Origin: Anaerovibrio sp. RM50
GTDB taxonomy: Bacteria; Bacillota; Negativicutes; Selenomonadales; Selenomonadaceae
Direction: 5' to 3'
NCBI RefSeq assembly: GCF_000622005.1
Contig: NZ_JHWV01000005.1
Span: 1-64,000, forward strand
DNA length: 64,000 nucleotides
Part shown: positions 8,012-17,556 of the stretch, piece after piece
Layout: every line of letters begins with the position of its first letter
How positions within the stretch are numbered: position 1 is the stretch's first letter
Position numbers and translations under genes: made by a program
Notes under the pieces: generated by a model
What the model saw: the letters and a program-made list of their open reading frames with translations, nothing else
Databases searched by the model: none
Told to the model about the DNA's origin: nothing

Positions 8012-9184
8012 TTAGTGGTGGAACAGACGGATGTGGGTGAAGGCCATGGTAATTCCATATTTATCCGCAGTCTCAATTACATTATCATCACGGATGGAGC
8101 CGCCGGCCTGTGCAATAAACTCAACGCCGCTCTTATGGGCACGCTCCACATTATCCCCAAATGGGAAAAAGGCATCGGAACCAAGTGCCACACCGCTGAT
8201 GGTCTTTAAGTAAGCTTTCTTTTCCTCTCTTGTAAGAGGCTCAGGCTTTTCGGTGAATACACGCTTCCAGTCATCGGTCTCCAGCAGGTCCTCCCACTCC
8301 TCACCGATATACACATCAATAGCATTATCACGGTCAGGACGGCGAACCTCATCCTTAAATGGCAGTGCCAAAACCTTTGGATGCTGGCGGAGATGCCAAA
8401 CATCAGCCTTGTTGCCTGCCAGACGTGTACAATGTACACGGGACTGCTGGCCAGCTCCAATACCAATGGCCTGCCCATCCTTGGCATAGCATACGGAATT
8501 GGACTGGGTGTATTTAAGAGTAATCAATGCAATAAGAAGATCGCGCTTTGCTGCATCAGTGAAGCTCTTGGACTTGGTTGGGATTTCCTTCAGGCAATCA
8601 TCTGTGATTTCCACATCGTTGCGCTTCTGCTCGAAGGTAATGCCAAATACTTCCTTCTGCTCCAGCTCGGCAGGCTTGAAATTTGGATCCATCTGAAGCA
8701 CAAGATAAGTTCCCTTGCGCTTGGTCTTTAAGATTTCAAGAGCCTCTGCAGAATAGGATGGTGCAATAATGCCGTCGGAAACCTCTCTTGCCAAGAAGGA
8801 AGCAGTCTGGGCATCACATTCATCGGAAAGAGCCACAAAATCACCGTAGGATGACATGCGGTCTGCACCTCTGGCCCTGATGTAGGCAGTGGCAATAGGA
8901 GAAAGCTCAATGCCCTCCACGAAGTAAACCTTCTGAAGAATTTCTGGTAATGGGGCAGCAACTGCAGCACCGGCCGGGCTAACGTGCTTAAAGGATGCTG
9001 CTGCAGGAAGGCCTGTGGCCTGCTTCAGTTCCTGAACCAGCTGCCAGCTGTTCATGGCATCCAGCAAATTAATATAGCCTGGCTTGCCATTTAATACTGT
9101 AAAAGGAATATCCCCATTCTTTACAAATACACGGGCAGGTTTCTGATTAGGATTACAACCATACTTTAATTCTAATTCTTGCAT
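8012..9184 (-). CDS. Stand-alone AICAR transformylase (PurH C-terminal-type)
   Basis: A 390-residue phosphoribosylaminoimidazolecarboxamide formyltransferase that carries out the next-to-last step of purine synthesis, AICAR to FAICAR, with 10-formyl-THF. It has only the AICARFT part: the catalytic Lys66-His67 pair (AASFKHVSPAGAA) equals the Lys-His pair of bifunctional PurH, and the C-terminal AFFPFGDNVERAHKSGV and QAGGSIRDDNVI motifs are intact. The IMP cyclohydrolase domain of about 200 residues that normally precedes it is absent, so cyclisation needs another protein outside the window. This separate form is known from Clostridia and Negativicutes. No purine riboswitch was recognised in its 140-bp upstream gap. 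Confidence 0.9.
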   Translation of the reverse strand: MQELELKYGCNPNQKPARVFVKNGDIPFTVLNGKPGYINLLDAMNSWQLVQELKQATGLPAAASFKHVSPAGAAVAAPLPEILQKVYFVEGIELSPIATAYIRARGADRMSSYGDFVALSDECDAQTASFLAREVSDGIIAPSYSAEALEILKTKRKGTYLVLQMDPNFKPAELEQKEVFGITFEQKRNDVEITDDCLKEIPTKSKSFTDAAKRDLLIALITLKYTQSNSVCYAKDGQAIGIGAGQQSRVHCTRLAGNKADVWHLRQHPKVLALPFKDEVRRPDRDNAIDVYIGEEWEDLLETDDWKRVFTEKPEPLTREEKKAYLKTISGVALGSDAFFPFGDNVERAHKSGVEFIAQAGGSIRDDNVIETADKYGITMAFTHIRLFHH

Positions 9185-9325
9185 CTTTTTACTCCTTTAT
9201 TTAATTTATCAACTGCGCTATAATTAGTTCAAAGGCGTAACTTATACGCCATCATTACAGCCACGAATTTACTGTATCATCAGTATGTTTTTTTGTCAAT
9301 TCTAAAACTTACAGGGGGTATATAT

Positions 9326-10288
9326 ATGTTAAAAAGCATCGGCGTTTTAACCAGCGGCGGCGACAGCCCTGGTATGAATGCAGCTCTCCGTGCAGTTGTA
9401 CGTACTGCTCTCTTTGAAGGGGTAAAGGTTTGGGGCATTTACAACGGCTATCGGGGACTTCTGGATGAGGAAATGGAGGAAATGACTTCCCGCAGCGTAA
9501 GTGATATTATTCAGCGTGGTGGCACTATTCTGGGTACAGCCCGCTGCAAGCGCTTTATGACAGAGGAAGGCCGTAGGCTGGCCTACGAAAACATGAAGAA
9601 GCGCGGCATTGAGGGTCTGGTAATTATCGGCGGTGACGGCAGTCTCCGTGGTGCTACCCAGCTCAGTCTTGAGACAGGTGTGCCTATTGTGGGACTTCCT
9701 GGTACCATCGACAATGACGTATGGGGCACTGATTATACCATTGGCTCCGATACTGCAGCCAACACCATCATTGATGCCATCAACAAGCTCCGTGACACTG
9801 CCTCCTCCCATAACCGTATTGCAGTGGTTGAGGTAATGGGCCGTCACTGTGGTTGGCTGGCCATGCTGGCTGGTATTGCCGGCGGTGCAGAATTTATTCT
9901 GGTGCCGGAGGAAGAATATAACCTTGATGATATTTGTGCGGGTATTATAAAGTCCTACGAACAGGGCCGCCGTTATTCCCTCATAGTTGTTGCTGAGGGT
10001 GTTGGCAGCTCCCTTGATATCGGCAAATACATTGAAGAAAAGACCAATATGGATGTCCGTGTGTCCGTACTTGGCCATATTCAGCGTGGCGGTTCCCCAT
10101 CTGTTCAGGACCGTGTTAAGGCAAGTCAACTTGGTGAAAGGGCAACCCTGGCATTGATTGCCGGCCAGTCCGATGTGGTATTTGGCTTTAATCAGGGCAA
10201 GGTTGTGGCCATTGATCTCCACGATGCCATTACCAACAAAAAGAAAATGAGCGAGGAATTTACCCGTTTGGCCAAGCAGCTGAATTAG
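9326..10288 (+). CDS. pfkA: ATP-dependent 6-phosphofructokinase
   Basis: Cytosolic glycolytic enzyme of 320 residues, the usual PfkA length. Visible motifs are the ATP-binding GGDSPGMNAALR at about 11-22, GGDGSLRGA at about 102-110 and the catalytic PGTIDNDVWGTD around 124-135. Gly at the position after GGDG suggests an ATP rather than pyrophosphate donor. I chose the ATG at 9326, which follows an ACAGGGGG ribosome site and gives the conserved MLKSIGVLTSGGD start; an upstream in-frame ATG would add 11 unconserved residues. Transcribed divergently from the AICAR transformylase gene; a terminator and a cluster of DnaA boxes follow. Confidence 0.97.
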   Translation: MLKSIGVLTSGGDSPGMNAALRAVVRTALFEGVKVWGIYNGYRGLLDEEMEEMTSRSVSDIIQRGGTILGTARCKRFMTEEGRRLAYENMKKRGIEGLVIIGGDGSLRGATQLSLETGVPIVGLPGTIDNDVWGTDYTIGSDTAANTIIDAINKLRDTASSHNRIAVVEVMGRHCGWLAMLAGIAGGAEFILVPEEEYNLDDICAGIIKSYEQGRRYSLIVVAEGVGSSLDIGKYIEEKTNMDVRVSVLGHIQRGGSPSVQDRVKASQLGERATLALIAGQSDVVFGFNQGKVVAIDLHDAITNKKKMSEEFTRLAKQLN

Positions 10289-10301
10289 TTACACCTAACA
10301 A

Positions 10302-10487
10302 TTATCCACAAGTTAATCACATTTTCACATTCAATAAAAAAATCCTGTAGAACACTGTAATATCAGCGTTCCACAGGATTTTTTGTTTACTCTCAATAGA
10401 CTTTTCTATATGTTATCCACAAGTTTATTCACATATTCACAAATGTGTTCGCTTTTTTTGTGGATAATCCCATATTTCTGTGAATAT
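10302..10487. other. DnaA-box cluster downstream of pfkA
   Basis: Perfect DnaA boxes TTATCCACA at 10302-10310 and 10413-10421 and TGTGGATAA at 10459-10467, plus one-mismatch TTATTCACA at 10425-10433 and a weaker TGTGAATAT at 10479-10487. The gap contains no gene and lies about 7.6 kb from dnaA. Confidence 0.7.
10336..10386 (+). terminator. Terminator after pfkA
   Basis: AAAAAATCCTGTAGAAC / GTTCCACAGGATTTTTT stem followed by further T residues. Confidence 0.85.
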
Positions 10488-10513
10488 AACATGAAAGCAA
10501 GGATAAAATACTG

Positions 10514-11128
10514 TTAAATCTTGCCCATCTGAATGATTTCCTTCATTACCCTTACAGTAAAGAGGCCTTCAATGATTTCATCAATGGTCTTCCAGGTATT
10601 GTTCTCATTGGTCTTGCCGTATTTATCAACCACAGCATGGAAAACCGTATCCTCCACGCTTTCAGGAATCAGAGGCTCCCAATTTTTATGGTCATATTTT
10701 CTTTGGGTAACGTTATTATGTGGTCTTCCGCCTTCCACCTCTATTTCACACATGAACTGAATCTTTTTGTTTGGCGGGTCCACCAGATAATGCTCCAGGA
10801 AATATCTGGAGTCATCTATCTCAGGACTGTACATATCATGTATAGCATATTCGTAAGGTACCATCTTGACCCAGGCCTCAATAACGTATTTGTCCATGGT
10901 ATATGGTCTTCTTACCCAGCCTGAATCCTGCTTGTCCAGATAGTAGACATAGTTCTCATCCTCAGCAAACTTGATAAATCTGCTTGGTGCCTTGGACTCT
11001 GTATCATCATTGGAAGATGACTTATATCTTTCGGGAGGCTGCTGAACACCACCCTCGGCACTTACAATACTAAAGCTGCATAATATGGATAAAACAGTAA
11101 AAAGCAGTATGATACTTTCCTTCACCAT
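10514..11128 (-). CDS. Exported protein of unknown function
   Basis: Not recognised. About 204 residues with a clear Sec signal peptide (MVKESIILLFTVLSILCSFS, then cleavage after VSA). The mature part begins with a low-complexity Pro/Ser/Asp stretch of 30 residues, followed by a compact domain with FAEDENYVYYLDKQDSGW and VIEAWVKM, a pattern seen in small periplasmic proteins of Negativicutes of unknown role. No lipobox, no transmembrane segment beyond the signal. The ATG at 11128 is preferred over a GTG 6 nt upstream because AGGA lies 7 nt before it. Its 3' end faces the DnaA-box cluster; it is probably monocistronic. Confidence 0.65.
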   Translation of the reverse strand: MVKESIILLFTVLSILCSFSIVSAEGGVQQPPERYKSSSNDDTESKAPSRFIKFAEDENYVYYLDKQDSGWVRRPYTMDKYVIEAWVKMVPYEYAIHDMYSPEIDDSRYFLEHYLVDPPNKKIQFMCEIEVEGGRPHNNVTQRKYDHKNWEPLIPESVEDTVFHAVVDKYGKTNENNTWKTIDEIIEGLFTVRVMKEIIQMGKI

Positions 11129-11191
11129 AATCACATCCTGTCTGTGTAATTGAAAATTTACCTATCACGTAACACTTCTATAAAAGTTAAG

Positions 11192-11220
11192 AAAATCCTT
11201 CAGTTTTAGAGAGGATTTTT
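11192..11220 (-). terminator. Terminator after rsmG
   Basis: AAAAATCCT / AAGGATTTT inverted repeat overlapping the last codons of rsmG, followed in minus-strand sense by TTTTCTTAAC. Confidence 0.6.
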
Positions 11221-11922
11221 ATCAGGAGTACCAGCCTTCCGCGGATAAACCTTTGGGGTGTTCTTTTCTTTCTTTATGTAGATTACAGCCCGCTTGTCAT
11301 CAAGATCCGGCAGCTTAACTTCCACACATTCTGCAGGGCCACCGCCAAGGACAGACAGAGCCTTCTTGGCAGCTTCAGCTTCTTCGGCAAATTTCATACC
11401 CTTCAGGGCAGCAAAGGTGCCATTTTTCTTTACAAAGGGCAGACAATACTCTGCCAATACAGGAAGTCTGGCCACAGCACGGGACACAGCCAAATCAAAG
11501 GTCTCACGCAGCTTCTTGTTGCGGGCACCCTCCTCTGCCCGTGCATGAATGCACTGAACATTCTCCAGACCAAGCTCGTCAACCACAGTCTGAAGAAAAT
11601 TAATTCTCTTATTGAGGGAGTCAAGTAAGGTAAGCTTTATGCCGGGCTGAAAAATCTTCAGGGGAATACCGGGAAATCCGGCCCCGGTACCCACATCAAT
11701 AACACTGATATCATCCTTGAACCTTCCATCATCCCAGCAGGTCAGTGAATCAATCATGTGCTTGATGGCAACTTCCTTTGGCTCAGTAATGGCTGTAAGA
11801 TTTATTTTCTCATTCCACTCAATAAGGAGGCGGAAATATTTATCAAACTGATCTATCTGAATCTCATTTAAGGAAATTCCGTATTTATCTGCCGCATCCT
11901 TTAAGTATTCCTTAAAGCTCAT
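11206..11922 (-). CDS. rsmG: 16S rRNA (guanine-N7)-methyltransferase RsmG
   Basis: A 238-residue Rossmann-fold methyltransferase (former GidB) that methylates G527 of 16S rRNA. The AdoMet loop [18 protein letters not shown] is at about 73-90, and [11 protein letters not shown] near 35-45 is diagnostic for the family. It overlaps the end of mnmG by 11 bp and uses a GAGGAG site inside it, so it is the last gene of the mnmE-mnmG-rsmG unit. The tail after residue 215 is short and basic. Confidence 0.97.
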   Translation of the reverse strand: MSFKEYLKDAADKYGISLNEIQIDQFDKYFRLLIEWNEKINLTAITEPKEVAIKHMIDSLTCWDDGRFKDDISVIDVGTGAGFPGIPLKIFQPGIKLTLLDSLNKRINFLQTVVDELGLENVQCIHARAEEGARNKKLRETFDLAVSRAVARLPVLAEYCLPFVKKNGTFAALKGMKFAEEAEAAKKALSVLGGGPAECVEVKLPDLDDKRAVIYIKKEKNTPKVYPRKAGTPDKNPL

Positions 11923-13822
11923 GTTTTGTCTCCTCTATCCTCTTTTGCTGCTCCAGATATATCATCAGCACGGAAATATCCGCCGGGGATACGCCGGAAA
12001 TTCTGGCAGCCTGGCCAATGGAAATTGGCCTGATATCAGCCAGCTTTTCCCTGGCCTCGTCACGGAGATTGGCCACATTGTCATAGTCGATGGATTCCGG
12101 AATAAGCTTTTCTTCCAGCTTCTTCATTTTCTCCACCTGCTCCAGCTGCTTTTTAATGTATCCCTCGTAGGTTATGGAAATCTCCACCTGCTGCTTTGCT
12201 TCCTCATTGATTTCCGGCAGGTCAAAAATTTCCTTCAATTTATCATAATTAATATCAGGGCGCTTCAGCAAATCGTAAAGGCTGATGGTATTGCGTATTT
12301 CCTCAATTCCATTATCAGCCAATATTTTCAGTGTCTCCTGATTTGGATTCAGCTTTCTTTCCTTCAAAAAATCAACTGTATCATTAATAACCGCCATCTT
12401 CTTTGTAAATCTTTCCCAGCGGTCATCCTTAACAAGGCCCACCTTGCGCCCTAATGGTGTGAGACGCTGATCCGCATTGTCCTGACGGAGAATCAGGCGG
12501 TACTCAGCCCTTGAAGTCATAATTCTGTATGGTTCGCTGGTGCCCTTGGTAACCAGATCATCTATAAGCACACCAATATATGCATCAGAACGCTTTAATA
12601 TCAATGGCTCCTTCCCCTGGACCTTCAAGGCCGCATTAATACCCGCAATAATTCCCTGGGCCGCAGCCTCCTCATAGCCCGAGGTACCATTGGCCTGGCC
12701 TGCGGAAAAGAGGCCGGATATTTTCTTAAGCTCCAGAGTTGGCTTCAGCTGCAGGGGATCAAGGCAGTCGTATTCAATGGCATAGCCTGCCCGCATAACC
12801 TTGGCATTTTCCAGTCCCGGAATGGTGTGGAGAAAATCAATCTGCACATCCATTGGCAGGGAGGTGGACATACCCTGAACGTATACCTCATTGGTATGAA
12901 GTCCCTCAGGCTCCAGAAACAGCTGATGTCTTTCCTTGTCCGGAAATCTGATAAGCTTTGTTTCAATGGAAGGGCAATATCTTGGGCCAATGCCTTTTAT
13001 AATGCCGTTAGCCATAGGTGCCCTGTCAATATTGTCCATAATAATCTTATGGGTCTGGGCATTAGTATATGTAAGCCAGCAAGGGGTCTGCTCCCTTGTT
13101 GTAATATCGCTCATAAAGGAGAAATTACGGGCCTCATCATTGCCCGGCTGAATCTCCATTTTGTCGTAATCCAAAGTTCTGGCATCAACTCTGGCAGGTG
13201 TTCCCGTCTTAAAACGCATAAGCTTTATGCCCGCATCAAGAAGGGACTGGGATAGCTTTTCCGCAGAGCGCTGGCCGCTTGGCCCCCCGGAATATGTATG
13301 AAGGCCAATAATAATCTGGCCCTTTAAATAAGTGCCAGTGGCCAGAATAGCCGCATCACAGAGATACTGCTCCATATTTTCCGTGATAATGCCCTTTATT
13401 TTATTTTCTTCAATAATGAGCTTGTCAATCATCAGCTGCTTAACATCAAGGTTCTCTGTATTTTCACAGACCTCCTTCATGCGGAACTGATAATGCTTCT
13501 TGTCCGCCTGGGCCCGGATAGCATGAACAGCAGGTCCCTTGCCGGTGTTCAGCATTCTGAACTGAATACAGGTTTCATCGGCATTTATGCCCATCTGTCC
13601 CCCAAGGGCATCCAGCTCCCGCACCAAATGACCCTTGGCCGGGCCACCAACTGATGGATTACACGGCATAAGGGCAATATTGTCCATGCTAAGGGTAGCC
13701 AGCAGAGTATTGCATCCCATACGGGCGGAAGCCAATGCTGCCTCCACTCCCGCATGGCCGGCGCCAATTACAATTACATCATATTTTCCAGCTATAAACA
13801 GCTTGTCAGTTGCATTTTCCAT
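11912..13822 (-). CDS. mnmG: tRNA uridine-5-carboxymethylaminomethyl modification enzyme MnmG
   Basis: A 636-residue FAD-dependent enzyme (GidA) that with MnmE builds the cmnm5 group on wobble U34 of several tRNAs. The FAD-binding [17 protein letters not shown] is at about 20-36, and the GidA signature [15 protein letters not shown] and the C-terminal helical MnmE-binding domain ([21 protein letters not shown]) are present. Length is normal. It follows mnmE by 24 bp on the same strand and overlaps rsmG. Confidence 0.98.
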   Translation of the reverse strand: MENATDKLFIAGKYDVIVIGAGHAGVEAALASARMGCNTLLATLSMDNIALMPCNPSVGGPAKGHLVRELDALGGQMGINADETCIQFRMLNTGKGPAVHAIRAQADKKHYQFRMKEVCENTENLDVKQLMIDKLIIEENKIKGIITENMEQYLCDAAILATGTYLKGQIIIGLHTYSGGPSGQRSAEKLSQSLLDAGIKLMRFKTGTPARVDARTLDYDKMEIQPGNDEARNFSFMSDITTREQTPCWLTYTNAQTHKIIMDNIDRAPMANGIIKGIGPRYCPSIETKLIRFPDKERHQLFLEPEGLHTNEVYVQGMSTSLPMDVQIDFLHTIPGLENAKVMRAGYAIEYDCLDPLQLKPTLELKKISGLFSAGQANGTSGYEEAAAQGIIAGINAALKVQGKEPLILKRSDAYIGVLIDDLVTKGTSEPYRIMTSRAEYRLILRQDNADQRLTPLGRKVGLVKDDRWERFTKKMAVINDTVDFLKERKLNPNQETLKILADNGIEEIRNTISLYDLLKRPDINYDKLKEIFDLPEINEEAKQQVEISITYEGYIKKQLEQVEKMKKLEEKLIPESIDYDNVANLRDEAREKLADIRPISIGQAARISGVSPADISVLMIYLEQQKRIEETKHEL

Positions 13823-13846
13823 TTATAAAATACCTCATCCGGCAAT

Positions 13847-15247
13847 TTATTTTCCAATACAGAAATTACTGAATATCTGATCCACAATGTCGTCTTCAAT
13901 GGTTTCGCCAGTTATTTCCCCCAGCTTTTCCCAGGCACTGCGAAGGTCAATTACAATAAAATCCTCGCTCATGCCAATATCAATGGTATTCAGGGCATCA
14001 CCCAAAAGATTTGCACTCTGGCGCAGGATTTCCCCCTGACGGGCATCGCACAGGGCCTGACTTTCCATAATTTTGGTATTGCCCCCATAAACTATATCCT
14101 TAAGAAGCTGCTCCAGTTGTTCCTGTCCTTCACCGCTCTTGGCAGACATTGGAACGATTCCACGAATTTTGCCGCCCTTGCAGCCCTTTATTTTCTCACT
14201 AATAATATCAGAATTTACATCAGCTGATAAGTCCATTTTATTCATTATAACAATGATATTTCCTGGACATTTATCCATTAGCTGAATTATTTCCTCATCC
14301 TCGGAGGTCATGGACTCATTGCTGTCAAAAACAGCCAGCACCAGCTCTGCGTCATTGGCATAGGAATATGCCTTTTCCACGCCGATTTTTTCCACTATAT
14401 CATCAGTATCCCTGATGCCCGCAGTATCAATAAGGCGCAAAGGAATGCCGCCAATATTAACATATTCTTCAATGCTGTCCCGGGTAGTGCCTGGAACATC
14501 AGTAACAATGGCCCTCTCCTGGCCCAAAAGAAGGTTCATAATACTGGATTTTCCAGCATTTGGCTTGCCGATAATGGCAGTTTTCAGACCGTCCCTAAGG
14601 ATAATACCCGTATTGGCAGACTCCAGCATTTTGTTTAACTTATCCTGAAGAAGGGAAATCCTTTCTCTGGTGTCCTCAAAATCCATTCCCTCAATATCAT
14701 CCTCGGGAAAATCAATGGAGGCCTCCAGATGGGCTATAATGGCCAATATATCATTTCTGAAGCCCTTTATTTTATGGGAAAATCCCCCGGAAAGATGGCT
14801 CATGGCCATTTCAAGGGAAGCCTTTGTCTTGGCATTTATAACATCCATTACGGCCTGGGCCTGGCTTAAATCCAGCCTTCCATTTAAGAAGGCCCGCTTT
14901 GTAAACTCCCCTGGCTCTGCGGCCCTGGCCCCCATGCGGTATGTAAGGGCCAAAATTTCCCGCATAACAACGCTGCCCCCGTGGCACTGTATTTCCACCA
15001 CGTCCTCGCAGGTATATGAATTTTGAGCATTCATCACAATACAAATGGCTTCATCTATAATTCTGTCCTGTTCATCAAGAACATGACCGTAAACCGCAGT
15101 TCTGAAGCCGTATTCATTCAGGGACTTTGCAGCAAAGGGCCTGAAAATCCTGTTGGCAATGGAAATGGCATTTTCGCCGCTGATTCTTATAATGCCAATA
15201 CCGCCCTCTCCCGGAGCTGTGGCAATGGCACTGATGGTTTCCTCCAT
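13847..15247 (-). CDS. mnmE: tRNA modification GTPase MnmE
   Basis: GTPase partner of MnmG (TrmE), about 466 residues. N-terminal folate-binding domain at about 1-118, helical domain, inserted G domain with P-loop GKPNAGKSSIMN, DTAG and NKMD motifs at about 210-360, and the C-terminal CIGK box whose Cys is catalytic. Two starts are possible: 15247 (MEETISAIATAPGEGG, AGGAG 9 nt upstream, fits B. subtilis MnmE) and 15265, whose GGAGG is only about 3 nt from the ATG. I prefer 15247. First gene of the unit with mnmG and rsmG. Confidence 0.97.
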   Translation of the reverse strand: MEETISAIATAPGEGGIGIIRISGENAISIANRIFRPFAAKSLNEYGFRTAVYGHVLDEQDRIIDEAICIVMNAQNSYTCEDVVEIQCHGGSVVMREILALTYRMGARAAEPGEFTKRAFLNGRLDLSQAQAVMDVINAKTKASLEMAMSHLSGGFSHKIKGFRNDILAIIAHLEASIDFPEDDIEGMDFEDTRERISLLQDKLNKMLESANTGIILRDGLKTAIIGKPNAGKSSIMNLLLGQERAIVTDVPGTTRDSIEEYVNIGGIPLRLIDTAGIRDTDDIVEKIGVEKAYSYANDAELVLAVFDSNESMTSEDEEIIQLMDKCPGNIIVIMNKMDLSADVNSDIISEKIKGCKGGKIRGIVPMSAKSGEGQEQLEQLLKDIVYGGNTKIMESQALCDARQGEILRQSANLLGDALNTIDIGMSEDFIVIDLRSAWEKLGEITGETIEDDIVDQIFSNFCIGK

Positions 15248-15302
15248 CAAATTTTTCTCCTGCATAAATCCTCCAAATTCATATTTCATAAAATGATAAC
15301 TT

Positions 15303-15333
15303 ATTCAGATGGGGTTTTAAACTCCACCTGAAT
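15303..15333. repeat. Hairpin upstream of mnmE
   Basis: ATTCAGATGGGGTTT / AACTCCACCTGAAT inverted repeat in the gap between mnmE and jag. Could be a leader structure or half of a dispersed repeat. Confidence 0.4.
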
Positions 15334-15358
15334 TTAGTTGAATTTTACCCAGGGCTTT

Positions 15359-15404
15359 ACTGGTGCTTAACTCCCACCTACAAGGAAGGAGTCTTAGCAC
15401 CAGT
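15359..15404. repeat. Second hairpin in the mnmE-jag gap
   Basis: ACTGGTGCTTAACTCC / GGAGTCTTAGCACCAGT, a long nearly perfect stem without a T-run, so it does not look like a terminator. It resembles intergenic palindromic repeats. Confidence 0.5.
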
Positions 15405-15423
15405 TAGCATCGGACAATATATA

Positions 15424-15453
15424 GAAAAGGCTGCCCCAAAGGTGAGACAGCCT
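15424..15453 (-). terminator. Terminator after jag
   Basis: AGGCTG / CAGCCT stem followed in minus-strand sense by TTTTCTAT; ends the rpmH-jag unit. Confidence 0.65.
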
Positions 15454-15480
15454 CAATAGATAATATTTACAAAGAAAAAA

Positions 15481-16152
15481 TTATTCTTCTCTGTCCTTGC
15501 GCTCATGATAATCGCGACGGCCGCCACGCTTCAGTTCAATTACAACCTTACGATAAGGCTCATCACCAGAGCTATAGGTAGATACGCGGTAATTATCCTG
15601 CAATGCCATGTGAATGATCTTTCTTTCGTGACGATTCATAGGCTCCAGAACAATGCGCTCCCCGGTTCTTCTTACCTTGTCGGCCAATCTCATGGCCAGA
15701 CGGCGCAGGGTATCCTCACGGCGGCTTCTGTAGTTCTCAATATCGATAATAATGCGAACCTTATTATCGGTGAGACCACGGTTGGCAGCCAGATTTGAAA
15801 GGTACTGCAATGAGTCAAGGGTCTGACCATGCTTGCCAATCAGAATACCGAGATTATCCCCAATAAGATTGAAAATCGTGCCATCCTCAGATTCCTTCTT
15901 TTCAATCTCAATATCCAGCTTCATAGCCTTAAAGATATCACCAAGGAATTTTTCTGCCTTCTCAATAGGTGAAAGCTCACGAACTACGGCCTTAACCTTT
16001 GCGGGCTTGCCACCCAGGAGACCAAGGAAGCCCTTTGTTGGCTCCACAACCTCCACAAACTCCACCAAAGAAGAATCAACACCAAGCTCCTTTAAAGCAG
16101 CCTGCTTTGCTTCATCAACTGTTTTACCAGTCATCTCAACTTCTAAAGACAT
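15481..16152 (-). CDS. jag: RNA-binding protein Jag/KhpB (SpoIIIJ-associated)
   Basis: About 223 residues with the three Jag parts: an N-terminal Jag-N domain (EMTGKTVDEAKQAALKELGV), a KH domain with GILIGKHGQTLDSLQYL at about 110-126, and a C-terminal R3H domain with RHERKIIHMALQ at about 186. KhpB homologues bind many RNAs and influence cell division and envelope synthesis. The start at 16152 gives the conserved N-terminus; AAGGAGG lies 12 nt upstream inside the end of yidC, with which translation is probably coupled. Gene order yidC-jag is conserved in Firmicutes. Confidence 0.94.
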   Translation of the reverse strand: MSLEVEMTGKTVDEAKQAALKELGVDSSLVEFVEVVEPTKGFLGLLGGKPAKVKAVVRELSPIEKAEKFLGDIFKAMKLDIEIEKKESEDGTIFNLIGDNLGILIGKHGQTLDSLQYLSNLAANRGLTDNKVRIIIDIENYRSRREDTLRRLAMRLADKVRRTGERIVLEPMNRHERKIIHMALQDNYRVSTYSSGDEPYRKVVIELKRGGRRDYHERKDREE

Positions 16153-16156
16153 TAAA

Positions 16157-16825
16157 TCAAGCAGCCTCCTTCTTATCCTCATTTCTGAACATATACCACT
16201 GCTGAACCATCTGGCAGATATTCATTACTACCCAGTACAGCACGAGACCTGCCGGGAAGTTGATGGAAATATAACCAATAAAGATTGGCATAATGTACAT
16301 CATCATCTTCATCTGCTGATTTTCCTGGCCATTGACTGACATGGACTGTCTCTGGGCCAAATAAGTGGTCAGGGCTGACAGAAGAGGCAGAATATATGTA
16401 GGGTCTGAATCAGATAAGCTGGTCAGCCACAGAAAAGTTGGATCACCGGAATATTCCAATCCATAAAGAGAATAATATACACCCATGAGAATTGGCATTT
16501 GTACCAGAAGCGGCAGACAGCCGGCCAGCGGATTAACGCCGGATTCCTGGTAAAGCTCACCCATTTTCTGCTGCATCAGCTGAGGGTTGTTCTTATAATC
16601 CTTCTGGATTTTCTTCAATTGTGGCTGAATTTCCTGCATTGCCTTCATGGACTTGATCTGCTTTGCATTTAAGGGATAAAGGCAAAGCTTAACGCAGATA
16701 GTCATGAGAATGATGGCAACGCCATAGCTTGGAAATCCTGCCATTTCGGTAATGCCGTAGAAACCGCCCATAATAACACGAAACAGCTCTACAACAGGCT
16801 CAAATGCCGATGCTAAAAAATCCAA
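16157..16825 (-). CDS. yidC: Membrane protein insertase YidC (Oxa1 type)
   Basis: A 222-residue Oxa1/YidC insertase of the short Gram-positive type without the large periplasmic domain of E. coli YidC, and with no lipobox. Five hydrophobic segments are visible (about 15-33, 35-53, 105-125, 140-160, 175-200); the hydrophilic groove arginine is not clearly placed but SMKAMQEIQPQLKKIQKDYK, the C1 cytoplasmic hairpin, is typical. Start is TTG with AGGATG 8 nt upstream. It inserts membrane proteins together with or without Sec. Lies between yidD and jag. Confidence 0.95.
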   Translation of the reverse strand: MDFLASAFEPVVELFRVIMGGFYGITEMAGFPSYGVAIILMTICVKLCLYPLNAKQIKSMKAMQEIQPQLKKIQKDYKNNPQLMQQKMGELYQESGVNPLAGCLPLLVQMPILMGVYYSLYGLEYSGDPTFLWLTSLSDSDPTYILPLLSALTTYLAQRQSMSVNGQENQQMKMMMYIMPIFIGYISINFPAGLVLYWVVMNICQMVQQWYMFRNEDKKEAA

Positions 16826-16879
16826 TTTAACACATCCTAATTTCTACAGTTAAAACTGTCAAAAAAATAAAATCCTATT

Positions 16880-17092
16880 TTACGGAACCGGATCATATCC
16901 ACCTTTATGAAATGGATGGCAGCGAAGAATCCTCTTTACTGCCAGATATCCACCCTTCACGGGTCCGTATTTTTCAATAGCAATCATCGCATATTCCGAA
17001 CAGGTGGGAACATAGCGACAGGAAGGCGGCTTAAGTGGTGAAATATACGAGCGGTAAAACTCAATCGTGAACAACATGAATTTCTTCACCAA
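16880..17092 (-). CDS. yidD: Membrane protein insertion efficiency factor YidD
   Basis: A 70-residue YidD (former haemolysin-like HlyA homologue). The family core [19 protein letters not shown] at about 25-43 and [17 protein letters not shown] at the C-terminus is intact, with the three conserved cysteines. An amphipathic N-terminal helix should attach it to the inner membrane. The likely start is a TTG at 17092 behind a GGGAG that overlaps the end of rnpA; a GTG and an ATG lie 3 and 15 nt further in. Confidence 0.94.
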   Translation of the reverse strand: MVKKFMLFTIEFYRSYISPLKPPSCRYVPTCSEYAMIAIEKYGPVKGGYLAVKRILRCHPFHKGGYDPVP

Positions 17093-17098
17093 TTATTC

Positions 17099-17446
17099 TC
17101 ATCTCCCAAAAATTTCGGCCTTTCTGCCCAAATTGAGAAAAGCCTTTTCGACAACATGGTATTTAACTTCCACAGCTGGTTTTCTGCCAACCAGGAGAAT
17201 ACAAATATCCTTTTTGATATCCTGCTGGTGCAACCGGTAACACTCCCGCATAAGACGCTTGACTCTATTACGCGCAACTGCGTTGCCAAGTTTTTTTCCG
17301 GCAGCAAAGCCAACCTTGTCCTCCAGCCCGCTTGCTGTAAAGACATACAATACTAAGTACCTGTTTGCATAGGATTTCCCAAAACGGTGGACCTTTTGAA
17401 AATCGTTCCTACGACGCAGGATCCGACTTTTAGGCAACTTGTACAT
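17099..17446 (-). CDS. rnpA: Ribonuclease P protein component
   Basis: A 115-residue protein subunit of RNase P, which binds the 5' leader of pre-tRNA. The signature ARNRVKRLMRECYRLH is at about 57-72 and the basic N-terminus (KSRILRRRNDFQKVHRFGKS) is typical. It lies downstream of rpmH, with a long hairpin in between, and upstream of yidD in the standard order. Confidence 0.96.
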   Translation of the reverse strand: MYKLPKSRILRRRNDFQKVHRFGKSYANRYLVLYVFTASGLEDKVGFAAGKKLGNAVARNRVKRLMRECYRLHQQDIKKDICILLVGRKPAVEVKYHVVEKAFLNLGRKAEIFGR

Positions 17447-17475
17447 GGCAAAATCCTCATTTCAGCAAATAGAAC

Positions 17476-17523
17476 ATAGAACCAGATATATACCTCATAT
17501 TTTGTGGGTATAACTGGTTCTAT
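17476..17523 (-). terminator. Hairpin between rpmH and rnpA
   Basis: ATAGAACCAG / CTGGTTCTAT stem with extra pairing of TATAC and GTATA. No strong T-run follows, so it may attenuate or be a processing site that sets the L34/RnpA ratio. Confidence 0.5.
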
Positions 17524-17556
17524 AGAGAAAAATAGGCCACCGAAGTGACCATTTTA

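Noticed and set aside
9185-9325. Purine or ZTP riboswitch before the AICAR transformylase gene
   Set aside because: Only a short GGCGTA/TACGCC hairpin is seen, none of the conserved riboswitch cores.
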